The notes under the pieces: model-generated
The model's input: only the letters and a program-made list of their open reading frames with translations
Database searches by the model: none
Told to the model about the DNA's origin: nothing
Translations under genes and position numbers: made by a program
Part shown: piece after piece, positions 20,822-32,300 of the stretch
How positions within the stretch are numbered: the stretch's first letter is position 1
Layout: every line of letters starts with the position of its first letter
Assembly (NCBI GenBank): GCA_037367355.1
Contig: CM074702.1
Location: 2,666,001 to 2,730,000 of the forward strand
DNA length: 64,000 nt
Source of the DNA: Neoscytalidium dimidiatum
Lineage: Eukaryota > Ascomycota > Dothideomycetes > Botryosphaeriales > Botryosphaeriaceae
Reading direction: 5' to 3'

Positions 20822-22341
20822 TTACAAACTCGAGCCCGCCTGCGACGCGCCCGGAAACTTGTTCTGCAAGGCGTCCCACAGCGGCTCGCCGCCGGCCGTC
20901 AGGTCCTTCCAAGCCGGGCAGGCGAGGTCCAGGATCGGGGCGGCCAGGGTGTCGGCGATGAGCTTGAGGGGCACCTCGAGGGTGGCCAGCAGCGGGGAGA
21001 GCGAGTTGGGGGCGAAGGTCTTGAGGACCTCGAAGACGAAGCACAGCAGGTTGTTGCCCTCGAGCAGCGAGGTGGCGTTGATGACGCCGTCCGTGATGTT
21101 GGACAGCTCGAGGCCGGAGAAGGAGTTGACGGTGCCGGTGTTGCCGCCGATGCTGCATTCGGATTCAGTCGACCTCTTCACCCTACGACGGAAAGGGGGA
21201 GGGGAAAAAAGGAAAGAGATGGGTCACGTACCTTGCCAGGACGGGGTGCTTCAGAACCCAGCCCACAAGGTCCAAGTTCAGCGGCACAAGGCCGTACTCA
21301 AGCGGCTTGCGGTACCAGTTGTCGGGGAAGGTCTCGTGGCCCTTGCGGTACTCGAGTTCGCCCGTCTCCTCGTTCTCGTAGACGGCGAAGAACTTGCGGA
21401 AGACCTCCTGCGTCAAGATGCCGTCCGGGTGCTCCTCCGTGTGGTTGGACAGGAGGCGGCCGAGGAAGAAATAGCCGGCGTTGCGGCTGACCATGCCCGT
21501 GATGGGCCCGTAGTAGAAGTTGGGGTTGTGGGCGACGCTGTACTCCCACCGGCGCGCCGCCTGGTCGGCCAGCAGGTCCATCGACAGGACGCCGTCCGCG
21601 TCGGCGCGGTCGTGGAAGTCGCGGAAGAGGGTCATGTTCATCGTCCATGCGTCGCCCGTGACGTACAGGTCGTCGCGCGTCAGGGAAGAGTCGGACTCGA
21701 TCCAGTTGTGGGAACCCTGGAGACCGCGAGGGTCACCTGCATTCGTCTCAGCGCGCCGTCATGCTTCGAATTGTTGCGAGGCGGAGGGACATACCGAGAA
21801 GGCCAACCAGGTTGCCTAGGATGTTGTCGGTGCCGTCACCGGCGACGGTACCGCCAATGGAGAAGCCCGGGTCCAGGGAGAGCGGATTGCCCGTCCAGAC
21901 GGTGCCCATAACACCGAGAATAAGGGAGAGCTCGATACCCATGCCCATCACTTCAGATCCTTGTCAGCGCCAAGCCCTCCTTCTCCACTCCCGGGAGATC
22001 CAAGGAAACGAACCTTGGTTGATGGCGGTAACGACCTCGGCGAAGCTGGTGATGCCGTCGCGAGAAATGTAGCCGTGGTTGGCAAGGACGTTCAAACCGG
22101 GGCAAGGGCCGCGTTGGTCGGTCTCGCTGGGTGCCTGGAAAGCGTGGTCGCCGGTGACGTCGATGGGCTTGCTGGAGTCGATGATCAGGCGCTTCTCCTT
22201 GCGGTACTTCTCGACCGTCTTGATGGCGGCGGTCAACCTCTCCGGGGTGAGGCCCTCGAGGTTGCGCGCGGAGAAGGCGGGGAAGGCATCGACGAGAACG
22301 GAGCTCGACGAGAGCAGGAAAAGGGCGGACGAGAACTTCAT
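20822..22341 (-). CDS. Secreted heme-thiolate peroxidase (chloroperoxidase/HPO family), 4 exons, 449 aa
   Basis: Exons 22341-22014, 21950-21795, 21736-21232 and 21182-20822 add up to 449 aa. MKFSSALFLLSSSSVLVDA is a signal peptide. The heme-ligand cysteine is Cys80 in GPCPGLNVLANHGYI, the diagnostic HPO motif. The distal part reads GSHNWIESDSSLTRDDLY, about residue 168. Here the family's usual Glu-His-Asp surroundings are replaced by an Asn-Trp-Ile-Glu-Ser-Asp version, seen in the subgroup of fungal HPO proteins with SLTR. Later blocks are MDLLADQAARRWEYSVAHNPNFYYGP and FPDNWYRKP. These enzymes use H2O2 for halogenation, peroxidation or oxygenation; the exact reaction cannot be assigned. The C-terminal third is longer than in the classic chloroperoxidase and ends with an aliphatic stretch plus two Cys (NNLLCFVFEV, LDLACPAW). 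It is transcribed away from the receptor gene downstream of it. Confidence 0.88.
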
Positions 22342-24329
22342 GGCGAAAGAGAAAGGAGGAGATCCGGGCGACGGAACTTCCAAGACGCAATCCAACGGAT
22401 CGGCGGGTATTAGCAATTACAAAGAGTGACTAGAGCGAGTGAACCGTGGACGCCAGCCGCAAGCAAAGGAGCGAATGGATGGTGGTCGGTATGGTTGAGG
22501 CTCAAGGCGACGGCACGCGGTATGGTTACGGACGAGCAAGGCGGCGGAGAAAAGGGCGAACAAATAGCAGCACAGCTGATTACCCCAGCTCGTTCACGGC
22601 GGGACATTGCGTCGATCCCACAGGCTGGACGCCCTCGGCAGGCTTGGAGGGGGGTCTCGTCCGCCCAGACCGGCGCCACTTTGCCCTGAAATCCGTGGAA
22701 GGCGCGGAAGGACGCAGAGAATAAGCTCAGGCAGTTCTCCTCGGGGAAGACGACCCGCGTCCACGGTAGGCGTGGCTGGCGAGGGGGCCGCGGCGATGGG
22801 TGAACCGTGGCGTGCGATTCGCCGTTCGGGTTCTGAGACATTGGGATATTTGGATCTCCCACGTGTTGGCCTCTTTCGAGATAGGCTTGGTTTGCGGCTA
22901 GAGACGAAAAGAGGCGTGGTGCCGTTCGGGCGAGTCAGGATCGGACCGCATTAGGAGCGGCTGGCGCAATCGGCCCCTGCACAGGGCTGCGGCCCCTGTC
23001 GAGAGCGCAGGCGCCCGCGCGCTGGGCGTGTGGAGATCCAGGCGGGCTGGGCTGGTCCTGGCGCAAGGGAGGAGGCAGCAGATGACGGATGGCGTCGGGG
23101 AGGCGAGCAGAAAGGAGCGAATTTGCCGACGTGGACAGGGCTGGTTCGCGGGGCCATCTTATGCTCTAAGATCTATATCTCTCGTTAGCTGCGGCAGCCA
23201 AAAAGGCGGTCAACTTTATCTGCACTTCCACCGTCCGCGGCACCTCGACGGCGCTGGCTCTGCGGGAGCTTGAAGCTGGGGAACGCTCGAAGGATGCGCG
23301 AGGGATGCGCTCCCGCGGCAGAAGCGGCGGGCGGGCGCACCGGCATCCGGACTGGAAGCGGCTGCGGCGTGTACCTGACAGGCAGTCGACCAGTGGGAAT
23401 TAGTCGGAGATTTTGCTAGTCATTCTGGGGAAAGGATGGCCACGGGCAGGAATTGTCGAGGGCGCGGGGAGGGCTGCGGTGCGAACAAGGCTGGCGGCCA
23501 GTCCCGATCGGGGCTAGCGGGCGGCCGTTGAGCCGCCCGCACGGTGCCCGCCCGCTCCCCTGCCGAATGAAGCGCCCCGGTGCAGTCCGGCGGCACCACG
23601 CACGGCGTCCCTCTCGCCCGCAAAGGGGAACCTGCCGGCAATCCACTGACGCACCTGGCCCCGCCGCACGCCGCACACGGCTTCAACTTTCTTCCACAAC
23701 CCTTCCGGCGGCAGCCAAGCTGACGCGGACCCGGTACCTGGACAGCCCCGCCCGCCCCTCTTCGCACGTGCGCCGCTCGGGGATCGTGTCCCAATCCTGC
23801 TTCGCAGAGGGGAGAGAAGCTCAGAGGGCCCCCCCACTTGCTCTCCACCCCGGTGCTTAGTGCGTCTGCTATAGCGTCTGTACCTGGAAGCGCCACGGAC
23901 GCCACAAGCTGGGCGAAATCTTGCTTCGATGAGGCCAATCTGAAGCTTGATTGTCATCTTCATGCATCTTGGACGGGCAGCTGCCGGCCTTCCTTGGCTC
24001 GCGAGCAGGCGCCCGGCGATCTTCACTCATGCTGATGCGATTCGATGGCGCGATGGGTCGTGAGAGATAAGAATTGGTATCATTGCAAACTCGCATGATG
24101 GCTGAAAGATGGGGGCGGAAAACTTTCAGAGTTCGATAACAAGGTGAGGCAGAAGATAACGAAAGACGCCTCGGGGTACTGCGCGGAAGGATATCCAAGG
24201 GGAGAAAAAAAAAAGAAAAAGGCAATTACAAAGACGCTACGCTCAAACCGACTATCCAAAGCAAGGCCGCCCTAAAACCGTCCCTTTTTGTTTCGAAGGA
24301 AAAGTGCATCGCAGTCGTGACCGTCGAAA
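22342..24329. promoter_or_regulatory. Upstream region of the peroxidase gene; otherwise empty
   Basis: About 2 kb between the start of the peroxidase gene and the 3' end of the receptor gene. I see no coding region, tRNA or repeat. GC content falls near 24050-24300, close to the receptor's 3' end, and a run of A occurs at about 24206-24216. Confidence 0.4.
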
Positions 24330-25856
24330 TCACACGTGCTCCTTGCCCGCCGTGCTGTGTCCCATCGTCCAGCTATCCGGTCTGTCGCTCGTCGTCACCT
24401 CCGTCGTAACCTCCACCGTCGAGGTCTGCGTGATCCATCCAGCCGATTTCCTCTCCGCGTGCGACTCGTTGGCCGACACGGCGCGAGCGCTGCTCGTGTC
24501 GACATCGACCAGCGGGACGAAGTCGCCCTCGTCTCCCTGCTTGGGCTTGACCGACAGCGTCTGCGACTTGTTCGTGGCGGTCGCGCTCGAGTCGGTGCCA
24601 CCGGTGAACTTGGACGAGGCGTTGGTCGACTTCTTGGTCGAGCCGAGCGTCGACTTGATCTTGGGCCAGGCCTTGGCAAAGACGAAGCGGTGGGCAGGCA
24701 TGCACCCGCAGATGATGGAGACGTCGACCTCGATCAGGCTCCAGTAGCCGGCCTCCACGTAGTCCCAAGTGATGTTCTGGGAGTTGGCGAAGCGCACGAG
24801 GGAGTACAGGCGGATGGCCGAGGTGAAGATGACGAAGATACCGACCGAAAACATGGCCATGACCATGAGCTTCTTCTTCAGATCCATGTTCAGATTCGAC
24901 AGATGCTTCAGGGGGAGGACCATGACGATCGTGTCCAGGGTGATGTTGACGGCGGCGGCAACCCAGCCCTGGAGGTGGATGTCGTTGCAGCGTCCCTCGT
25001 GCAGGCCGTCCCATTGGTCCCACGCATAGCTGACCGGCCAGCACTGGAAGGCGGTCGCGAAGCCAAAGGCAATGGTGTAGGCAACGCAGATGCCCATGAC
25101 GACGTAGATGATGTTCCGGAACTCCTTGGCCGGGAAGACGCGCAGGTAGAAGAACAGGATGGAGATTTTGGAGATGCCGAGAGCGACGACGTAGAAGATC
25201 TCTCCGAAGAAGTAGAACCTGAGCACGTTCGTGATCTGACCGGCCTTCAACGTCCATATGTCTCTCCCCAAGCCGTTGTCGACCACTGCAACCCCGTCAG
25301 CATTTCGAGGCGGCCCGCACGCGTTTTTCGGGGGACTTACGGATGGGAGCGAACACGGCGGGAGGGATGGCGAGCACGACCACAAGGGCCATGGTCGCAT
25401 CGTCCCACGACACCTGGCGGCCGCCCTTGCCCAGACTGGCAGCCATCCGAAGGACGAAGGCCACGACAGCGAAGACGAGGCCGGTAATGCCAAGGGCGTT
25501 GAAGATGGAGCCGTTGTCGCGGAGGGGCACACCGCAGCCGGCGTTGGACACGTTCTTGGTCTGCAGGAGCTCGTAGACGGTGCAGGTCTTCATGGCGCAG
25601 GCGGCCACGGCGGCGTTGAGCTCGTCATTGGAGCACATGCATTCCGACGTAAGGTTGGTGGCGCAGGCGGACTTGGGGAGCTCCTTGGTGAAGCACACCA
25701 GCTGCGGCCGGATTAGAGACGGCTGCCATCTCCGGAATGAAGCGTGAAACGTACGGAGCACTTGGGCATCTGCTTTGCCAAAGACAGAAGAGCGTCCTGG
25801 GCCTGCGCGGAAGCGACGAAGGCGACCAGCAAGGCCAACACGGTCCACAATCTCAT
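24330..25856 (-). CDS. CFEM-domain PTH11-type GPCR-like membrane protein, 472 aa
   Basis: Exons 25856-25755, 25701-25341 and 25285-24330 join to 472 aa. A signal peptide (MRLWTVLALLVAFVASAQA) precedes a Cys-rich CFEM domain (about residues 22-92, including PKSACATNLTSECMCSND and NVSNAGCGVP). Seven hydrophobic helices follow, with PTH11-type features: ASLGKGGRQVSWDDATM after helix I, LGRDIWTL, FFYLRVFPAKEFR, and the conserved W in AFQCWPVSYAWD. The cytoplasmic tail is Ser/Thr-rich with many possible phosphorylation sites. Members of this class sense surfaces or ligands upstream of heterotrimeric G proteins; the ligand here is unknown. The gene is divergent from the GMC oxidoreductase over a 1.35 kb shared region. 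Confidence 0.88.
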
Positions 25857-26356
25857 GATGGGTCGATGCGAGCGGAGTCCTGGGATCGAAGCGATGGAGC
25901 CGGGTCGGGATGGAAGGGAATGGAGCGGACTGGAGCAGCGCCTTTCAGCCGAGGCCAGAGGATTATAACCAGCAGCCCGAAAAGATTGGGCTCCAGCACA
26001 CGCCAGGCTCCCCTCGGATCGCAGATGTGGTGAAATACGTGCCGACATTCAGCCCGGGGAATCAGGCGACAGGGCGAATGGCCCAGTGCGCCAGCAGTGG
26101 GATGCTGATGGGCGGGATTCGTAAAAGCTTCCATGGGGGGGGAGACGGGACCGCTTCCAGCGCACTGGTGAGGCGGACGCGCAGGTAGCGGTGGGGGGGA
26201 TGCGCATGAGCCCTGGGAGCAAGGCGCGCAAAGAGCAGATGGTGCCTGGACGCGCGCATGGTGTAGGCGCGCCTGAGTCGGTGCCGGGAGGCAGCATGCG
26301 TGCCGGTATGCGCGGTGGGCGAGTCGTGGTCGGGCCGGGCGGCAGAGACGGGCAGA

Positions 26357-26391
26357 GGCAGCGGCAGCGGCAGCGGCAGCGGCAGCGGCAG
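26357..26391 (+). repeat. (GGCAGC)n microsatellite
   Basis: About six tandem copies of GGCAGC in the divergent promoter region. No coding context. Confidence 0.85.
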
Positions 26392-27066
26392 GTGGACGCA
26401 GCGGTCGGGACGGCTGGAGCGAGGGCGCGAGAGAGACTGGAGCAGGTCAAGCCGAGCGGAGGCAAGCATCGTGCAAGTCGGTGTCGGTGCCCTGGGCGAG
26501 TTGCGCAGCGCAGCGCAGCGCAGTGATGCGTTAGGAAAGCACGACGGGCCTGGCGCCCTGGTCTGGGCGCTGGGCAGGCACGGGCGGGCAGGGCAGCCCC
26601 TGCTCCGCTGCGGGAGCTTGAGCCAAGCGAAGCAGCCGCGACCGTTGCGACGGCCACCATTTCCAACGGCGCCTGGCCCGTGCGGCCGTGCCCCCGTCGG
26701 CGCAAATAAGCAGCAACCGTTTTGCAGCACCGTTGCTCCCATCGCTCCTCTTCAGCCCTCTGCACGCAACCGGTATCTGCCCCGGCCCTCCCTGGCCAGC
26801 CGCCTGCGCCGCCGCTCCCTCCGTGGGTCCGCCGCTTGCACGCTTCCGGCTGCGTAATTTGCTGATCTGCAAACCCTACGAAATGGCCTCGCTGCTGACC
26901 GCGCCGGACGCCCTCTCTCCCCGCCGCCGGCTCTCCTGGCCATCCGGCCGCGCTGTCGTCGCCTGCGATGATCCCAATCACTAGCGACTGCCCCTAGCGG
27001 TCCGGCCCTGATGCTGCCACCACCTCCGGCGCCCTGTGCCTCGACGCCCGCCGCCGCCAATGTCCG

Positions 27067-27074
27067 TATAAAAA
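27067..27074 (+). promoter_or_regulatory. TATA box of the GMC oxidoreductase gene
   Basis: TATAAAAA lies 136 bp upstream of the first ATG at 27203 and is followed by a pyrimidine-rich leader. This is the clearest TATA element next to a complete gene in the window and fits a strongly expressed gene. Confidence 0.6.
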
Positions 27075-27202
27075 TCCGTTCCAGGCGCCTGTCTTGGCTC
27101 CTCACAGTTCCAGTCGCTCTTTCGTTAACCGGGGACTAGCATTGATTATTCTCTCACCCTTTGTCGTTCGTTCTTTAGACGCGGGTTGTCGATACTGCCA
27201 AG

Positions 27203-29340
27203 ATGATCGTGATGAAAGCTTTCACCGTTCTCTCTCTTCTGAGCTCCTTCGCCTCTGCGCGCATCATGTATGGTCCATGTCCCTCCCCCCTCCTTCCTGA
27301 CTCTCTTCTCCCTCCGTCGGCCTTACTCGATGCTCGTCTGCTCACATTGGCCACAGTAATGGCGCTGAGCACACGCCCTTCCGCGGCGAGAATGTGAAGC
27401 GTGCCCTTGACAACTCCACCACCTCTACCACCCTCGAGGACTACGAGTATGTCATTGTCGGCTCCGGCCCCGGTGGCGCTCCCCTCGCCGCCAGGCTCGC
27501 CGTCGCCGGCTACAAGGTCCTCCTCCTCGAGGCCGGGGACGACCAGACCAACACCACCCAGTACAACGTCCCCGCCCTGCACTCGGTCGCTGCCGAGTAC
27601 GAGCCCATGAGGTGGGACTACTTCGTCAAGCACTACGACGACGAGGAGCAGAACAAGAAGGACACCAAGCTCACCTACACCCTGCCCGACGGCTCTCGCT
27701 ACACCGGCCCCGACCCGCCCGAGGGTGCCACCCCTCTCGGCATCCTCTACCCCCGTGTCGGATCCCTTGGCGGCTGCTCCGGCCACAACGCCCTGATCAC
27801 CGTTTACCCCTACGAGAGCGACTGGGCCTACATCCAGCAGATCACCGGCGACGACTCCTGGGCCCCTGACAACATGCGCAAGTACTACGAGCGCCTGGAG
27901 AAGGCCCGCTACCTGCCCAACAGCATCGCCGGCCACGGCTTCAGCGGCTGGCTCGAGACCTCGCTGACCGAGCTGACCCTGATCGCCCAGGATCTCAAGG
28001 TCGTCTCCCTGGTCCTGGCTGCCGCCGCCGGCATGGGCCAGACCCTTCTGGAGTCGCTCGTCACCACCGCCACCGGCCTCGCCCAGGTCCTGCTCCGTGA
28101 CATCAACAACCCGGGCGTGTCCCGCGACTCGGACGAGGGCATGTGGCAGGTCCCTCTGGCCATGAAGATCCCCGAGTACAAGCGCGCCGGCCCCGTCGAC
28201 TTCATCAACGAGGTCATCAGCGCCAAGAACGACGACGGCAGCCGCAAGTACCACCTCGACATCCAGCTCAACACCCTCGTCACCAACGTCAACTTCGACA
28301 ACGGCACCGACGGCAAGCCCAAGGCCACCGGCGTCAGCTTCCTCACCGGCCGGTCCCTCTACGCCGCCGACCCCCGCCGCCAGTCCGGCTCTGCCTCCGG
28401 CAAGGGCACCAAGGGCTCCGTCACCGCCACCCGCGAGGTCATCCTGTCTGCCGGCGCTTTCAACACCCCCCAGCTCCTGAAGCTCTCCGGCGTCGGCCCC
28501 AAGGACGAGCTGGAGAAGTTCGGCATTGAGGTCGTCAAGGATCTTCCCGGCGTCGGCGCCAACCTCCAGGACCGCTACGAGATCCCCGTCATCGGCGAGG
28601 CTCCCTCCAAGATCTCGCTCGTCAAGGACTGCACCTTCCTCGAGGGCGACTCCGACCCCTGCCTTGAGAAGTGGGAGGACCTCCCCGTCGAGAAGGGCGT
28701 GTACGCCACCAACGGCGTCGCCCTCGCCATCACCAAGAAGGCCAGCAACTCGGCCAACGGCAACGCCGATCTGTTCGTCGCCGGCTGGCCCGCCTACTTC
28801 AACGGCTACTACCCCGACTTCTTCGCCAACGCCACCAACGGCTCCAACCACTGGACCTGGCTCACCCTCAAGGCCGAGTCTCGCAACAACGCCGGTACCG
28901 TCACCCTCCGCAGCGCCGACCCCCAGGACGTGCCCGAGATCACCATGCGCAACTTTGAGGTCGGCGGCGACGAAGACCTCACCGCGCTCGTCGAGGGCAT
29001 GAAGTACGGTCGCCAGGCCTTCCAGGACCTGATCCCTCTTGACGGCAAGTTCACCGAGGTCTGGCCCGGCCCGTCCGTCCAGACCGACGACGAGTGGAAG
29101 GAGTTCGCCAAGAACGAGGCCTGGGGCCACCACGCCTCGTGCACCGCCGCCATCGGCGCCGACGACGACGAGAAGGCCGTGCTCGACGGCGACTTCAAGG
29201 TCCGCGGCGTCGAGGGCCTGCGCGTCGTCGACGCTTCGTCTTTCCCCAAGATCCCCGGCACCTACATCGCTCTGCCTATCTACATGATCTCCGAGAAGGC
29301 GTCCGATGTCATCATCGCCGATGCCAAGGCTTCGTCGTAG
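27203..29340 (+). CDS. Secreted GMC-family FAD oxidoreductase, 682 aa
   Basis: Exon 27203-27267 (signal peptide MIVMKAFTVLSLLSSFASA) joins 27357-29340 over an 89-nt intron, giving 682 aa. The FAD-binding Rossmann motif is YVIVGSGPGGAPLAARL, about residue 55. GMC signature 1 is in RVGSLGGCSGHNALI and signature 2 in VILSAGAFNTPQLLKLSGVGP. The C-terminal catalytic region has WGHHASCTAAIG, with the proton-accepting His, and DASSFPKIPGTYIALPIYM. GMC members include glucose, alcohol and aryl-alcohol oxidases and dehydrogenases; the substrate is not evident. Several N-glycosylation sequons and the signal peptide argue for secretion. Codon use is very strongly biased to C-ending codons compared with neighbours, suggesting high expression. 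A second ATG at 27212 could also serve as start. Confidence 0.92.
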
Positions 29341-32300
29341 ATGCGTGGATGATGGGGTGACGCGGACGAGTGTGTGAGATGCGGGATGCGGGATGAAGGG
29401 ACGAATCGCTGAGGGAGGCGGTGGACGTGGTGTGGACCTGGCTTAAAACCTCTTTCCGATCCTTTTTTGTAAATAGTCTTGTTGAAGTAGTAGGTCTTGT
29501 AAATCTGCCGAAATGCACACTAAGCCAGCGATCATGCACTTTTTGCCAATTTTCAGCTTGTTTTCTACCATCGGCCGCCTTCATTCCGTTGAACTTGATA
29601 TCCGAAACTGTCAAACCTTGGTGTTGCAGTACTCGATTCATCACTGTAATACACTCGTTACACATTTAATTCAGCTAGCAACCTCGCTCATTCATCAGCG
29701 TATACTGGATGTATATAATCACCTTCATTTAGTGTTTTTCACCAGCATGCCAATTCATTCATTTTACTGCTCATCATCAGTGCTCAACACTGCCCATCAT
29801 CTTCATCATTCAATAGAAACAGAGAGCATCCGGCGAACGACGGACCCCACGATTCTTCGGCAATCTCTCTCTCTCTCTCTTTCTTTCCCACTTAAAAAAA
29901 AAATAGAAAGATCAAGAAAAAGCGCCGGCCGAGACTCTGGCACCCTCGAAGATCGCCGACCTCCTTCCCCCCCGTCCCCGGACGTCGTCCTTCCCACCGC
30001 ACAACCCGACGACCCACCGTCGTGACGGACGCAAACGGAATGGACCTGCGACGGGACGCGTCGACGCCTGATTCAGGCCGCCGTCGACCGTAGCGGGGCG
30101 ATCGGTGATCAGGGACGCAGGGCACGCACACACACACAGAGAGAAAGAAAAAGAGGCGCGGAGAGAGACGGGGAGAGATGGGAAGGGGAACAGAGTGGGT
30201 TTCGAGAAGCCGGTGGGCTTTGCTTGATTTCTCTTCCTTGGCCTGCTCACGCGCGGCCAAGTGGGATGCGCGGGGAGAGGAGGGGAGAGCGTTCTATCGG
30301 TTTTTCCGGTAAAGGCGTGCAGAGCCGCAGCGCGGCGCAGCGGCGGCGGCGGCAGTCGACGAGGAGGAGCTTGGGGCTGGGCGTGTGCGAGCAGCGGGCG
30401 GATTTACTCGCAACGGCGCCCGCCGCTAGCAGCCCGTCTGCGCGGTATACGCCATACGCAGCACGCGCACCCGTCCTATTTTTTTTTTTTGAATGTCGTT
30501 GTAGACCCTCTTTTTCTTTTTTTTTTCTTCCTCCCTTCGCCCTTCCAGAAGAAATGATCGACGTCGACCGATGGGGCTCGGGTTGGTCGGGTTGTGGAGA
30601 CGTGCTAGACGAGAGAGAGAGAGAGAGGGTGGGGGGGGGGGGGGGTTTGCAAGCGCGCGCCGATCTCCGTCTTTCTCGTATCGTCGTCTTCTCTTCTTTC
30701 TTTCTTGATCAAGCACGGGGCGCGCGGATGCCGTCTCTGCGCGGCGTCCGGGCGGCTTGGCTTTTGCGAATCCTCTTTTTCTGTCGGAGACGAGGGAAAT
30801 AGGGAACAACAAGGGAAGGGGGGTGGGGGCCCCTGTGATATGATTCGCGTAGGCAATAGGACGGGCGATCATATAGGGCGGCAATGATGAAGGGGTTCGC
30901 GGGCGACATCTCCGCATCTGAAGGAGAGGAGCAGGCACTTCCAAGGCTGCCCGGTGGGACACGAGGGTCGCAACGGACGGCGCTGCCGGGTGCGGTGCGC
31001 AGAAGGCGAAAATGCGCGTGGTTGCAATTTTGCGCTCGCCTTGGCTGGCAACGCTGGGGGGGCTCGTGGAGCCGAATGCCCGCACGGAGCACGCTTGGGA
31101 CGGCAAATCGATATCTAAGCGACTTGGGAGGGTAGGGTGATATCCTGGTATTGTGTCACGTCTTTCTGGTCTGTTCTTTGGATAACTTTCTCTTTCTCTG
31201 TCCGTTTCGCCAAGGCTGCGCGGTCCGCCGCGATACGAGGGGTCAATGATCGTGCTTTTGCCGTTCGAAACGAGATATGGATCTCCACTCCAGAGCGTTC
31301 TCTCGCCTTTCTGCGGAGTTGGTCGAGCACCGATCCCATGGGACTGGCGTGGAGGGCGAGCTCTCAGGCAGCGGACGGAGCGCTATTCCGGCTTGAAGAT
31401 AATATGTGATCGTGCATGCGGTGAGAATGAATACTCCTCTACGAGATGATGATGGGAATTTTCGGCAGCAATGAAGAGCTGGAAACTGTGGGCAATTCCA
31501 TTCGGACGGGTCGGGTTCGTTACTGATTGCGCGTGTTGCGGGAGCCTGGTAACCGTCTATCATTTACTGAGTCAAAATGGGCAATCAGCGAGCATATCAT
31601 CCCGCTCGTACCGCTGCAGAGTTACGTATCTGGAAGCCCTAAACACGACACAACGGCCGGATTTTCCGGGAGACCCATGGCCAGGAGCCGCGTACAGGCT
31701 GTTTTCCGACCAAGACTAGCTATACTGTGGTATGCAGCATAAGTATTGTTAGTGCGATTTCATTGCGAATCCCCGTGCGCAGTAATTCTACAACCTTCGG
31801 TTGGCTCGTTTTCCTTTACACGCGACCTCACGCCCTCTTGCCGTTGTGGAGACACTAACAATACTTTTGCTGGATACCACAGCACATCGCCGCACCCAGA
31901 CGCAACATCGAAGCGCGTGAATGTGAGGCACGATCCAGACCACGAATGTCTCAGGTCGACTCGGACTTGAGAACTCCCTCCCTGGCAATGTACACCGGCC
32001 TCGCTGTCCAGCCGACCGGATGAGCGATTTGAAGATCACGCGCCTTCAAAGCGCTTTGCGGCTTTCCGTCCTGGCCCATGCTCACATCGGGAGCGTTGAG
32101 CGGCTACCTCGCGAGCCGTGATCGATAGTGCTTCAGTATCTCTCCAGGGTCGATCAAAACATCGGTTCGAGAGGAGCAGGTGGGTGCGGATGTGGTGCGG
32201 CTGCAGGGGTGAACAGTCGCTCCTGGGGCCGATATGGACGAGCTCGTTGGCACGGACAGGGCTCAGGGCGGAGGTCGAATATCAGTAGCAGCTTGAGTAT

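Larger units (their letters stand above)
25857..27202. promoter_or_regulatory. Shared upstream region of receptor and GMC oxidoreductase
   Basis: This 1.35 kb divergent promoter region holds a GGCAGC repeat (26357-26391) and a TATA box at 27067-27074 for the plus-strand gene. No coding region is supported. Confidence 0.45.

Noticed and set aside
25857..27202. A coding gene in the receptor/GMC spacer
   Set aside because: Open frames there are Arg/Pro/Gly low complexity, driven by GC-rich repeats such as GGCAGC, and carry no motif or splice structure.
27175..29133. A 652-codon open frame on the minus strand
   Set aside because: It lies entirely antisense to the GMC oxidoreductase and is Val/Leu/Gly-rich without any motif; it follows from the C-ending codon bias of the real gene.
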